Positions 1-6,489 of a stretch of 7,626 nucleotides of DNA are shown here, one piece after another. Made by a program: the position numbers and the translations under genes. Location of the stretch: contig JAIRTN010000029.1 of NCBI GenBank assembly GCA_031254905.1, forward strand, positions 1 to 7,626. The letters run 5' to 3'. The DNA comes from Coriobacteriales bacterium. Lineage in GTDB: Bacteria; Actinomycetota; Coriobacteriia; Coriobacteriales; UBA8131. Positions within the stretch are counted from its first letter, which is position 1, and every line of letters starts with the position of its first letter. A model generated the notes under the pieces. It was not told where the DNA came from and did no database searches. It was given only the letters and a program-made list of their open reading frames with translations.

Positions 1-530
1 ACACCCTTGTCTCCTTCGTCTTTCAAGACTGCTTTTTGTTCTTCGACACCATTCGCGAGAACATCCGCGGCGGGCAGACCTCCGCGACAGATGAGGAGAT
101 TGTCGCGGTGGCCAAGGCGGCCCAATGCCACGATTTCATCATGGCCTTGCCCGACGGCTACGACACGCTGATAGGGGAGGGTGGCATCTACCTCTCCGGC
201 GGCGAGGAGCAGCGCATCAATATCGCGCGGGCCATGCTCAAGGATTCGCCGGTACTGGTGTTAGATGAGGCCACGGCCTTTGCGGACCCTGAGAACGAGG
301 CGCTTTTGTACGCCGCCATCAAATCACTTATCCGGAATAAAACGGTCATCATGATTGCCCATCGGCTCTCGACGGTTATGACCTGCGACCAAATTGTTGT
401 CATCGAAGATGGGAGAATCCGCGAGAGCGGAACGCATGCCTCGCTACTCGACGCGGGAGGGCTCTATTCTCGGCTCTATGCGGCCTACATCACCAATACC
501 GAGTGGACAGTTTCGGAGGGAGCGCGATGA
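1..530 (+). CDS. ABC half-transporter, C-terminal ATPase part (5'-truncated by window edge)
   Basis: This is the C-terminal end of an ABC transporter with fused membrane and ATPase domains. The gene begins left of the window: the frame is already open at base 3 and reads into a Q-loop (V-F-Q-D, Gln codon at 24-26) before any sensible start. About 175 residues are visible. They hold the signature LSGGEEQ (from 192), Walker B VLVLDEAT (catalytic Glu codon 267-269) and the H-loop IAHRL (His codon 360-362). Walker A and the membrane domain are off the edge. The D-loop reads A-F-A-D-P-E-N-E rather than the usual S-x-L-D; from memory this variant occurs in IrtA/YbtP-type siderophore-linked transporters, so an iron-siderophore role is possible, but a drug or peptide exporter cannot be excluded. 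The stop TGA overlaps the next start (ATGA, 527-530), so the two proteins are probably translationally coupled and form a heterodimer. The ATPase family is secure; the substrate is unknown. Confidence 0.93.
   Translation, partial: TLVSFVFQDCFLFFDTIRENIRGGQTSATDEEIVAVAKAAQCHDFIMALPDGYDTLIGEGGIYLSGGEEQRINIARAMLKDSPVLVLDEATAFADPENEALLYAAIKSLIRNKTVIMIAHRLSTVMTCDQIVVIEDGRIRESGTHASLLDAGGLYSRLYAAYITNTEWTVSEGAR
515..520 (+). promoter_or_regulatory. Shine-Dalgarno that fixes the start of the second ABC gene
   Basis: GGAGGG lies six bases before ATG 527, inside the end of the upstream ABC gene. It supports ATG 527 over the in-frame GTG at 503, which sits upstream of this site and would place it inside the coding region. 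Confidence 0.8.
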
Positions 531-2347
531 GTACAACCTCTACAGCAAACGCGGCAAACGGGACGAATGCGACGAACGGAGCGGGTGTGGCAAACGGGAC
601 GGGCAAGGGCAAGAAAAGCTACGGTTTCATCGAGAAACTCAGCGGCGGCAATACCGGGTTGGTTGTCAAATCCGCCGCCCTCGAGTGTCTGAACAACCTC
701 TCGCAGGTGCTTGGCGTTGCGTTAATTTACTTTGCGCTCGACAACAGCCTCGGTAATCTCGTACAGGGTGAGCCGGTCAATTTCCCGGCGATGTGGATTA
801 TCTGCCTCTGCTTTATCCCCACCGTCGCCCTTTATATGGTTGCGCAGACCTTTGCGTACGATGCCTGCTACCTTAACGCCTACCGGCTCTCGGCTGATGG
901 GCGGGTAACACTCGCGAGCTGTCTCAAGCGCCTTCCGCTGGGCTACATCAAAAGCCGCGACCCGGGTGACTTGTCAAACGCCATCATGAACGACTATTCC
1001 ATGCTTGAGACAACAAACTCGCACACCTTGCCTCAACTCATCGCCTCCATCGTGTTGCCCTGCGTCGTCTTTGTCATGTTGCTGTTCTTCAACTGGCGGA
1101 TGAGCCTTGCGATGATTGCGGCAATCCCTCTGGCGCTTCTTGTCATTCTGCTTTCGGTGAGGTTGCAGGATAAACTCTCAAAGAGGCAAACCCGCAGCCG
1201 AATCAACGCTGCCAATCGTCTGCAGGAATACCTGACGGGCATCAAGCACATCAAGTCTAACAACATGAGCGGCAAGAAGTTCGAGCGGCTCGACAAGGCC
1301 ATGCAGGACTTGATGCGCGACAGCATCCGCATGGAGGCAATCGCCGGGCCCATCCTCGGTGTCGCCTCGTTCATCACCCGTTCCAGCATGATTATCATGA
1401 CGCTGGTGGGTAGCTACCTGCTTATCGGCGGTGAGATAGACCTGATGGTATTCATTGGCTTTCTGCTCATGAGTACCTCTATCTATGTGCCGCTGACAAC
1501 CGCCTTCGGCAATTTTGTGGAGTTGCGCTACACGGCAACGGCGGGGGAGCGTATTCTCGAGTTGCAAAACACGCCCGTCATGAGCGGAGGCGATGACGCG
1601 CCTGCCCACGGCGACATCCTGTTCGACAATGTTACCTTCAGGTATCGTGACGTGGACGTACTCAAGGACGTGAGCATCCTTATCCCCGAGGGTAAGGTGA
1701 CGGCGCTGGTTGGGCCATCCGGCAGCGGTAAGACCACGCTGACGAGGATTGCCGAGCGCTTTTGGGACGTAAATGCGGGTACGGTTTCTTTGGGAGGCAA
1801 GGATATTCGCGAGTGCGACCCGGACAATTACCTCATGCGCTTCTCCGAGGTTTTTCAAGACACCTATCTGTTTGAGGACACGATTGCCGGCAACATCGGC
1901 TTCGGGCGTGAGGGCGCGACCCACGAGGAGATTGTCGAGGCCGCAAAGGCTGCCGAGTGCCATCGTTTTATCGAGCGGCTGCCCGCAGGTTACAATACCC
2001 GTGTCGGCGAGGGCGGAGCCACCCTCTCAGGTGGTGAGAAGCAACGCATTGCCATTGCTCGCGCGCTGCTCAAAGACGCGCCCATCATCATACTGGACGA
2101 GGCGACCGCCTCTTTGGATGCCACGAATGAGGCAGCCGTGCAGTCCGCCATCAACCGACTGGTGAGAAGCCGTACGGTGATAGTCATTGCCCACAAGCTT
2201 AAAACCGTGCGAAACGCCGACAACATCATCGTGCTTGACGACGGAAGGGTCGTCGAGCAAGGCCGCCATGACGACCTGCTCCAACAAAACGGTCTCTACA
2301 GCCGTCTCTACACCACCCAACAACAATCCATGGACTGGGGCACATAA
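527..2347 (+). CDS. ABC half-transporter (membrane domain plus ATPase), second subunit of the pair
   Basis: A complete 606-residue half-transporter of the exporter fold. Residues 1-30 are a hydrophilic leader rich in Asn, Thr, Gly and Ala. Six hydrophobic segments follow at roughly 50-72, 89-112, 168-189, 193-213, 273-299 and 306-326. The ATPase domain, from about 362, has an A-loop Tyr (F-R-Y, Tyr373), Walker A GPSGSGKTT (396-404), Q-loop Gln444, signature LSGGE (500-504), Walker B ILDEAT with Glu525, a D-loop S-L-D and the H-loop His556. Every catalytic residue is present. ATG 527 is chosen because GGAGGG precedes it and it overlaps the previous stop as ATGA. The previous gene encodes a clear paralogue, so the two most likely make a heterodimer in the cytoplasmic membrane. 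The overall look recalls YbtQ/IrtB-type proteins, which have an exporter fold but take up iron-siderophore. That is a family resemblance only; export of a drug, lipid or peptide is equally compatible with the sequence. Confidence 0.95.
   Translation: MSTTSTANAANGTNATNGAGVANGTGKGKKSYGFIEKLSGGNTGLVVKSAALECLNNLSQVLGVALIYFALDNSLGNLVQGEPVNFPAMWIICLCFIPTVALYMVAQTFAYDACYLNAYRLSADGRVTLASCLKRLPLGYIKSRDPGDLSNAIMNDYSMLETTNSHTLPQLIASIVLPCVVFVMLLFFNWRMSLAMIAAIPLALLVILLSVRLQDKLSKRQTRSRINAANRLQEYLTGIKHIKSNNMSGKKFERLDKAMQDLMRDSIRMEAIAGPILGVASFITRSSMIIMTLVGSYLLIGGEIDLMVFIGFLLMSTSIYVPLTTAFGNFVELRYTATAGERILELQNTPVMSGGDDAPAHGDILFDNVTFRYRDVDVLKDVSILIPEGKVTALVGPSGSGKTTLTRIAERFWDVNAGTVSLGGKDIRECDPDNYLMRFSEVFQDTYLFEDTIAGNIGFGREGATHEEIVEAAKAAECHRFIERLPAGYNTRVGEGGATLSGGEKQRIAIARALLKDAPIIILDEATASLDATNEAAVQSAINRLVRSRTVIVIAHKLKTVRNADNIIVLDDGRVVEQGRHDDLLQQNGLYSRLYTTQQQSMDWGT
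553..601 (+). repeat. 13-bp direct repeat in the leader of the second ABC gene
   Basis: GGCAAACGGGACG occurs at 553-565 and again, identical, at 589-601. The copies are 36 bases apart, exactly 12 codons, so both encode Ala-Asn-Gly-Thr in the same frame (residues 10-13 and 22-25). Related ACGAAYG units lie between them. The tract encodes the low-complexity leader and probably arose by local duplication. Confidence 0.8.
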
Positions 2348-2360
2348 CCCACCTAACTCC

Positions 2361-2386
2361 GCCCACTTGCTTGTGCTGGGCTTTTT
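2361..2386 (+). terminator. Weak intrinsic terminator candidate after the ABC operon
   Basis: GCCCA (2361-2365) can pair with TGGGC (2377-2381) around an 11-base loop, followed directly by TTTTT (2382-2386). The position, 13 bases after the ABC stop codon, is right. The stem is only five pairs, or six with an internal bulge, so termination may be partial. No better hairpin was seen between the two genes. Confidence 0.45.
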
Positions 2387-2412
2387 GCACTTCGGATTAA
2401 GATGGCTAGAAT
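2385..2412 (+). promoter_or_regulatory. Possible distal promoter for the hybrid kinase gene
   Basis: TTGCAC (2385-2390) and TAGAAT (2407-2412) are 16 bases apart. The -10 matches TATAAT at five of six positions; the -35 keeps only TTG and part of the rest. The -35 overlaps the T-run of the candidate terminator. It is a weaker candidate than the element at 2472-2500 and would give a leader of about 150 bases. Confidence 0.3.
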
Positions 2413-2471
2413 AGGGGCACAGGGATGGCGGCGGCGATTGGCACGATTATAGGAGAAAAACCTGCGAGAGC

Positions 2472-2500
2472 CTGCACGATATTCAAATCGCTGCTACAAT
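2472..2500 (+). promoter_or_regulatory. Probable promoter with extended -10 for the hybrid kinase gene
   Basis: The extended -10 TGC-TACAAT runs from 2492 to 2500: TACAAT matches the consensus at five of six positions and is preceded by TG at the extended -10 spacing. CTGCAC (2472-2477) lies 17 bases upstream as a poor -35, as is common with extended -10 promoters. Transcription would start near 2507, about 60 bases before the TTG start codon. GCACGAT occurs at 2441-2447 and 2474-2480, 33 bases apart, one copy overlapping the -35; this could be a regulator site or chance. Confidence 0.45.
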
Positions 2501-2555
2501 GTCATTGGTAGAACGGCGGCAAGCGGTTCAACTTCATCTTGTGGCGTCAATGAGC

Positions 2556-2559
2556 AGGG
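2556..2559 (+). promoter_or_regulatory. Weak Shine-Dalgarno for the TTG start of the kinase
   Basis: AGGG at 2556-2559 lies seven bases before TTG 2567; a second GGG follows at 2561-2563. It is much weaker than the sites before the second ABC gene and htpG. Together with the TTG start it suggests low translation of this sensor. Confidence 0.45.
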
Positions 2560-2566
2560 CGGGCTT

Positions 2567-4342
2567 TTGGAGTTTCTGAGAAAATACCTCTCACGTTTTG
2601 TCTATACGGATACCTTGCCTTTTGATGCCCGGGTATTAAACATGATTTGTCTCGTCGGGCTCTTTTCGGCGGTTATCTCCTTCTTCCTTCATATCATCGA
2701 GCAGTCTAATTACGTCACCATCGTCATCAAGATAGCCATGGTATTCTCCATCATCTTGCTGATTGTCATCAGTAACCGTTTCAACCTGCATACAAAGGGA
2801 AAATGGGTGGCAGTCATCTCCTTTTGCTTCCTTCTGTTTCCTGCAATCTTCTTCCAAAACGGCGGGGTACACAGCGGCATCTCAGCCTACTTTGTTCTCT
2901 GTATGAGCATCATATTCCTGCTCATGGCTGGCAAGACCCGCATCGTCCTCCTCGCGCTGTTCGTTCTTTGCACCTTCCTCTGCTATTACATAGAAATGAC
3001 CTACCCGGAGTATGTCTACCACCTCACCGAGCAGCAGCAATATATCGACAGCGCGGGCGCCTACCTCATCACAGGCTTCTTTATCGGCCCCGTCAGCCTC
3101 ATGCTTCGCAAACTCTATATGATGGAGAAGAAAAAGGCCGACGAGGCGAGCAGGGCCAAAGGCGATTTTCTCGCGCAAATGAGCCACGAGATGCGCACCC
3201 CCATGAACGCCATCATCGGCACGGTTACTATCTCAAAAGCGGCCACCAGTCTGGAACAGTACCGCACTGGCATGGCAAGAATCGAAGAAGCGTCGCGTCA
3301 CCTGCTGGGTGTCATAAACGACATCCTCGACATGTCAAAAATCGAGGCCGGCAAACTCGAACTATTTGAAAGCCCCTTCGTGTTCGCCGAAATGCTCAAC
3401 TCCGTTGTGGGCATCCATCGCTTCCGCCTCGACGAGAAGCGCCAGCACCTCACCATACGCATCGACAGCGCCATTCCGCGCACGCTCATCGGCGACCAGC
3501 AGCGCCTCGCGCAGGTCATCGCCAATCTGCTGTCCAACGCGGTAAAATTCACGCCGGACGAAGGCTCTATCACCATAGATGCCGCGCTGCTGGGCCCCAC
3601 GCAAAAACACGAGCGACCTCAGGCCCAAAAACAAAAGCTGCAAATCGACATCAGCGACACAGGCATCGGCATAACCGAGGAACAGCAGTCGCGCCTGTTT
3701 CGCTCATTCGAGCAGGCCAACAACTCAACATCGCGCGAGTACGGGGGTACCGGCCTCGGGCTGGCAATCTCGCAGCGCATCGTGCAAGCAATGGGCGGCG
3801 ACATAAGCGTTGTCTCGCAAGTCGGCAAGGGCTCGTGCTTCTCGGTAATCGTCCCCATGCTTCCCGCCGATGACGAGGCGCTCGGCGAAGATGGCCAAGC
3901 CGCACAATCCGCTTTGCCCGAAGCGCCTAAAGAAAAGAAGTATGCGGAGGCAACCGGGCTTTTTGCAGGTCGAACCGCCCTCCTTGTCGACGATGTTGAG
4001 GTCAATCGCGAGATTGCCGCGGCTCTGTTAGAGCCAACCGGTCTGGCCTTGATACACGCCACAAACGGTCAAGAGGCCGTCGATGCCTTTGCCGCAAATC
4101 CCGATGACTTCGATTTGGTACTCATGGACATCCAGATGCCCGGCATGGACGGCTACGACGCGACCCTCCTTATCCGCAAAATGAACACCCCGAAGGCGCA
4201 GCAGGTGCCAATCATCGCCATGACGGCCAACGTGTTTAAGGATGACATCACAAAAAGCCTTGCCTGCGGAATGAATGCCCATCTCGGAAAACCACTTGAC
4301 CCTGATGAAATGGTCGGCATCATCCAAAAATTTCTGCGGTAG
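2567..4342 (+). CDS. Membrane-bound hybrid sensor histidine kinase with C-terminal receiver domain
   Basis: This 591-residue protein should sense a signal at the membrane, autophosphorylate and pass phosphate to its own receiver domain. Six hydrophobic segments lie at about 26-45, 49-69, 80-97, 104-121, 125-142 and 166-184, with only short loops, so there is no large extracellular sensor domain. The kinase core has the H-box M-S-H-E-M-R-T-P-M-N (His207), N-box Asn324, G1 box D-T-G-I-G (Asp364) and G2 box G-G-T-G-L-G-L (from 393). After an acidic, Ala-rich linker (about 430-468), the receiver has the acidic pair Asp475/Asp476, phospho-acceptor Asp521 in L-M-D-I-Q-M-P-G, Thr553 and Lys575. All catalytic residues are present. 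No Hpt domain is visible, and neither an Hpt nor a response-regulator gene is adjacent, so the output partner is unknown. TTG 2567 is chosen because no ATG, GTG or TTG was seen in frame for about 90 bases upstream. ATG 2642 (residue 26) is the main alternative, but it would remove a soluble leader that looks natural for such sensors. Confidence 0.93.
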   Translation: MEFLRKYLSRFVYTDTLPFDARVLNMICLVGLFSAVISFFLHIIEQSNYVTIVIKIAMVFSIILLIVISNRFNLHTKGKWVAVISFCFLLFPAIFFQNGGVHSGISAYFVLCMSIIFLLMAGKTRIVLLALFVLCTFLCYYIEMTYPEYVYHLTEQQQYIDSAGAYLITGFFIGPVSLMLRKLYMMEKKKADEASRAKGDFLAQMSHEMRTPMNAIIGTVTISKAATSLEQYRTGMARIEEASRHLLGVINDILDMSKIEAGKLELFESPFVFAEMLNSVVGIHRFRLDEKRQHLTIRIDSAIPRTLIGDQQRLAQVIANLLSNAVKFTPDEGSITIDAALLGPTQKHERPQAQKQKLQIDISDTGIGITEEQQSRLFRSFEQANNSTSREYGGTGLGLAISQRIVQAMGGDISVVSQVGKGSCFSVIVPMLPADDEALGEDGQAAQSALPEAPKEKKYAEATGLFAGRTALLVDDVEVNREIAAALLEPTGLALIHATNGQEAVDAFAANPDDFDLVLMDIQMPGMDGYDATLLIRKMNTPKAQQVPIIAMTANVFKDDITKSLACGMNAHLGKPLDPDEMVGIIQKFLR

Positions 4343-4411
4343 CGCCTCCCTAGGAGCCGCCTCGCTCACCCTTCCTCAAAGACAGGCTTCCGTTTGTGGC
4401 GGGAGTTGGGT

Positions 4412-4417
4412 TAAAAT
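4412..4417 (+). promoter_or_regulatory. Possible -10 element for htpG
   Basis: TAAAAT at 4412-4417 matches TATAAT at five of six positions, in the only AT-rich patch of the gap between the kinase and htpG, and would give a leader of roughly 45-50 bases. No convincing -35 stands 16-18 bases upstream. I saw no CIRCE inverted repeat and no HAIR-type repeat, so HrcA or HspR control is not indicated by this sequence. Confidence 0.25.
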
Positions 4418-4454
4418 TTATCGACATCCTCAATGAAACGGCATAGGTGAGAAA

Positions 4455-4462
4455 TAAGGAGG
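4455..4462 (+). promoter_or_regulatory. Strong Shine-Dalgarno that fixes the GTG start of htpG
   Basis: TAAGGAGG, near-perfect complementarity to the 16S rRNA tail, lies eight bases before GTG 4471. It decides the start: the in-frame GTG at 4447 is upstream of this site and would put it inside the coding region. Confidence 0.9.
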
Positions 4463-4470
4463 TTTTTGCC

Positions 4471-6462
4471 GTGAAGAAGTTCAAGACTGAAAGCCAGAGG
4501 CTGCTCGACTTGGTAATCAACTCGATTTACACCAACCGGGAGATATTCCTGCGCGAGCTTATCTCAAACGCTTCGGACGCCATCGACAGGCTCTACTTTC
4601 TGAGCCTAACGGACGCGGATGCGCGCGTCAGCAGAGAATCGCTGGAGATTCGCATCGAGCCCGACGAAAAGGCCAGAACACTTACTGTTTCGGATAACGG
4701 CATCGGCATGACGGCTGAAGAACTGGAGCGCAACCTCGGCACCATCGCCCGCTCCGGAAGCCTAGAATTCTTGGAGAAAAACGAAGGCAAACTGGGTGAG
4801 ATTGACATCATCGGACAGTTTGGTGTGGGCTTCTACTCGGCTTTCATGGTGGCCAAACGCGTGCGGGTTGTCTCGAAGGCCATGGGTTCAGAGGAAGCCT
4901 TCGCTTGGGAGAGCGACGGCAGAAGCGGCTACACTGTCTCAAGCGCCGAGCGCGAGGGCTGCGGCACCGACGTCATCCTCATGCTCAAAGACGACGGCGA
5001 TGAGGAAAGCTACGGCGAGTACCTGCGCGAATACAGCATCCGCCGCCTTATCACCCGCTACAGCAACTACGTGCGCTACCCCATCAAGATGGAGGTCGAG
5101 CGCCATCGCCCCAAGCCAAAGCCCGATGATGCCCCCGACGACTATCAGGTGGAGTACGAGGACATACGCGAACTCGAAACCCTCAACTCCATCACCCCAA
5201 TCTGGAAACGCGCCAAATCCGATGTCAGCGACAAAGACTACGACGAGTTCTACAAAACCGAATTTCACGACTTCGAGCCACCGGCCCGCCGCATCAGCCT
5301 TCGCGCCGAGGGCACGTTAAGTTTCGACGCCCTCCTGTTCATCCCCGCGCGAACCCCCTACGACCTCTACAGCCGCGAATACAAAAGCGGTCTTGCGCTC
5401 TACACCTCCAACGTGCTGATTATGGAAAAGTGCGAGGAGCTGATTCCCGACTGCTTCAACTTCGTGCGCGGCGTGGTGGACTCGGCCGACCTAACCCTCA
5501 ACATCAGCCGCGAAACCCTGCAGCACAATCGCCAGCTACGCGCCATCGCCAAACGCATCGAGAAGCGCGTCAAGGCCGACCTCGTAGACTTCTGCGCCAA
5601 CGACCGCGCGGGCTACGAAGACTTCTTCAAAAACTTCGGCCGCTCGCTCAAATACGGCATCTACAGCGACTTCGGCTCGCGCCGCGACCTGCTCGCCGAT
5701 TTGCTCATCTTCTACTCGGCACGCCAAGAAAAAATGCTCACCCTCGACGAGTACGTAGCCGGCGTCAAAGAGGGCCAATCGGAAATCCTCTATGCCGTCG
5801 GCGGTTCCCTCGAGCGCCTCAAGAAGCTGCCGGTGGTGACAAGCGCGCTGGCCAAGGGCTATGACGTGCTGCTCTGCGACGAGGAAGTCGACGAGTTTGC
5901 CCTCAACATGCTGGGAGAGTATTCATCGACAGTTGCTGCGTCTGTCTCCGAAGAACAAGAAAATGGGGACGAGGACGGGTCCACCGAGGCTGAAAGCGCC
6001 CCAGAATCCCCGCGCTCCTTCCCACTCAAAAACGTCAGCGCAGCCGAACTCGATTTGGTAAGCGAGGAGGAGAAGGAGGAGGCGGAGCGCATCGAGAAGG
6101 ACAACGAATCGCTGCTTACGGCTATGACTGAGGCGCTTGAAGGGGCCGTGAACAAGGTCGTTGTTTCGACACGTTTGACCGACGCGCCGGTCTGCATTGT
6201 CTCGGAGGGGCCGATTTCGCTGGAAATGGAGAAGGTGCTTTCCGCGATGCCCGGTGTGCCGGATGAGGCCAAGGCGGAGCGCGTGTTGGAAGTCAACGCC
6301 GCGCATCCGGTGTTTGGCAAACTCAAAGCGGCCTTCGACGACGAGCGCGGCGAGGACTTAACCCGTTACACCAAGGTGCTCTACGGTCAGGCGCTTTTGA
6401 TTGAGGGCCTGCCGCTTGATGACCCGATTGCCTACGCGCAACAAATATGTGAGTTGCTGTAG
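4471..6462 (+). CDS. htpG: Molecular chaperone HtpG (bacterial Hsp90)
   Basis: A 663-residue bacterial Hsp90, a cytosolic homodimeric ATP-driven chaperone that remodels client proteins, often with DnaK. The N-terminal GHKL ATPase domain shows R-E-L-I-S-N-A-S-D-A with catalytic Glu29 and Mg-binding Asn33, D-N-G-I-G-M with nucleotide-binding Asp75, and the lid motif G-Q-F-G-V-G-F-Y-S-A-F. The middle domain carries N-I-S-R-E-T-L-Q with Arg347, matching the catalytic Arg336 of E. coli HtpG. The dimerisation domain follows to the end. GTG 4471 is the start because of the strong Shine-Dalgarno before it. The protein is about 40 residues longer than the 624-residue E. coli protein. Part of the excess is an acidic, Ser/Glu/Pro-rich segment at residues 491-516 between the middle and C-terminal domains, where bacterial Hsp90s normally have little linker. 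The gene stands alone, 128 bases after the kinase and convergent with gltX. Identification is secure. Confidence 0.97.
   Translation: MKKFKTESQRLLDLVINSIYTNREIFLRELISNASDAIDRLYFLSLTDADARVSRESLEIRIEPDEKARTLTVSDNGIGMTAEELERNLGTIARSGSLEFLEKNEGKLGEIDIIGQFGVGFYSAFMVAKRVRVVSKAMGSEEAFAWESDGRSGYTVSSAEREGCGTDVILMLKDDGDEESYGEYLREYSIRRLITRYSNYVRYPIKMEVERHRPKPKPDDAPDDYQVEYEDIRELETLNSITPIWKRAKSDVSDKDYDEFYKTEFHDFEPPARRISLRAEGTLSFDALLFIPARTPYDLYSREYKSGLALYTSNVLIMEKCEELIPDCFNFVRGVVDSADLTLNISRETLQHNRQLRAIAKRIEKRVKADLVDFCANDRAGYEDFFKNFGRSLKYGIYSDFGSRRDLLADLLIFYSARQEKMLTLDEYVAGVKEGQSEILYAVGGSLERLKKLPVVTSALAKGYDVLLCDEEVDEFALNMLGEYSSTVAASVSEEQENGDEDGSTEAESAPESPRSFPLKNVSAAELDLVSEEEKEEAERIEKDNESLLTAMTEALEGAVNKVVVSTRLTDAPVCIVSEGPISLEMEKVLSAMPGVPDEAKAERVLEVNAAHPVFGKLKAAFDDERGEDLTRYTKVLYGQALLIEGLPLDDPIAYAQQICELL
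5941..6018 (+). other. Acidic insert in HtpG between middle and C-terminal domains
   Basis: Residues 491-516 hold many Glu and Asp, several Ser and Pro, and almost no hydrophobic residues. A second charged run (E-E-E-K-E-E-A-E) begins about 20 residues later; that second run resembles the normal start of the C-terminal domain in Gram-positive HtpG. The insert stays in frame and the flanking domains are intact, so it is likely a disordered linker rather than a sequencing error. It recalls, by character only, the charged linkers of eukaryotic Hsp90, which sit between the N and middle domains instead. Confidence 0.6.
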
Positions 6463-6489
6463 GGTTTTGGGTGCTTCCTTAGATATTTT
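6463..6489. other. 27-base gap between convergent htpG and gltX
   Basis: The gap ends in the T-rich run at 6486-6491, which overlaps the gltX stop codon. On the + strand these T's could serve an htpG terminator, but the bases before them form only an irregular four-pair stem with a bulge. No terminator is visible for gltX on the - strand. Transcripts from the two genes may overlap at their 3' ends. Confidence 0.5.

Noticed and set aside
36..38. TTG at 36 as a gene start
   Set aside because: The frame is open and ABC-like (Q-loop) before it, so the gene simply enters from the left edge.
503..526. GTG at 503 as start of the second ABC gene
   Set aside because: The GGAGGG site at 515-520 lies downstream of it and points to ATG 527, which also gives the typical ATGA overlap.
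1178..1963. 261-residue open frame on the minus strand within the second ABC gene
   Set aside because: It is fully antisense to a well-supported gene, shows no recognisable domain and is what GC-rich codon use produces by chance.
2402..2452. Short frame of 16 codons from ATG 2402 in the gap before the kinase
   Set aside because: No ribosome binding site precedes it, and it overlaps promoter-like sequence; nothing suggests a leader peptide.
2525..2531. GGTTCAA resembling a tRNA T-loop
   Set aside because: The flanking bases do not form a T-stem and no anticodon or acceptor stem can be drawn around it.
2567..3010. Lower GC at the start of the kinase gene as a sign of horizontal transfer or domain swap
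   Set aside because: The segment codes for membrane helices, whose T-rich hydrophobic codons account for the shift.
4392..4413. GTTT...GGGTTA resembling a SigB/SigF-type stress promoter before htpG
   Set aside because: The spacing between the two blocks is too short for the known consensus and the -10 part matches only partly.
4447..4470. GTG at 4447 as start of htpG
   Set aside because: The strong Shine-Dalgarno at 4455-4462 would be inside the coding region, and homology to HtpG begins with the residues after GTG 4471.
5859..6326. 155-residue minus-strand open frame, very rich in Ser, opposite the HtpG C-terminus
   Set aside because: It is the complement of the Glu/Asp-rich coding region of htpG, with no ribosome binding site or family resemblance noted.
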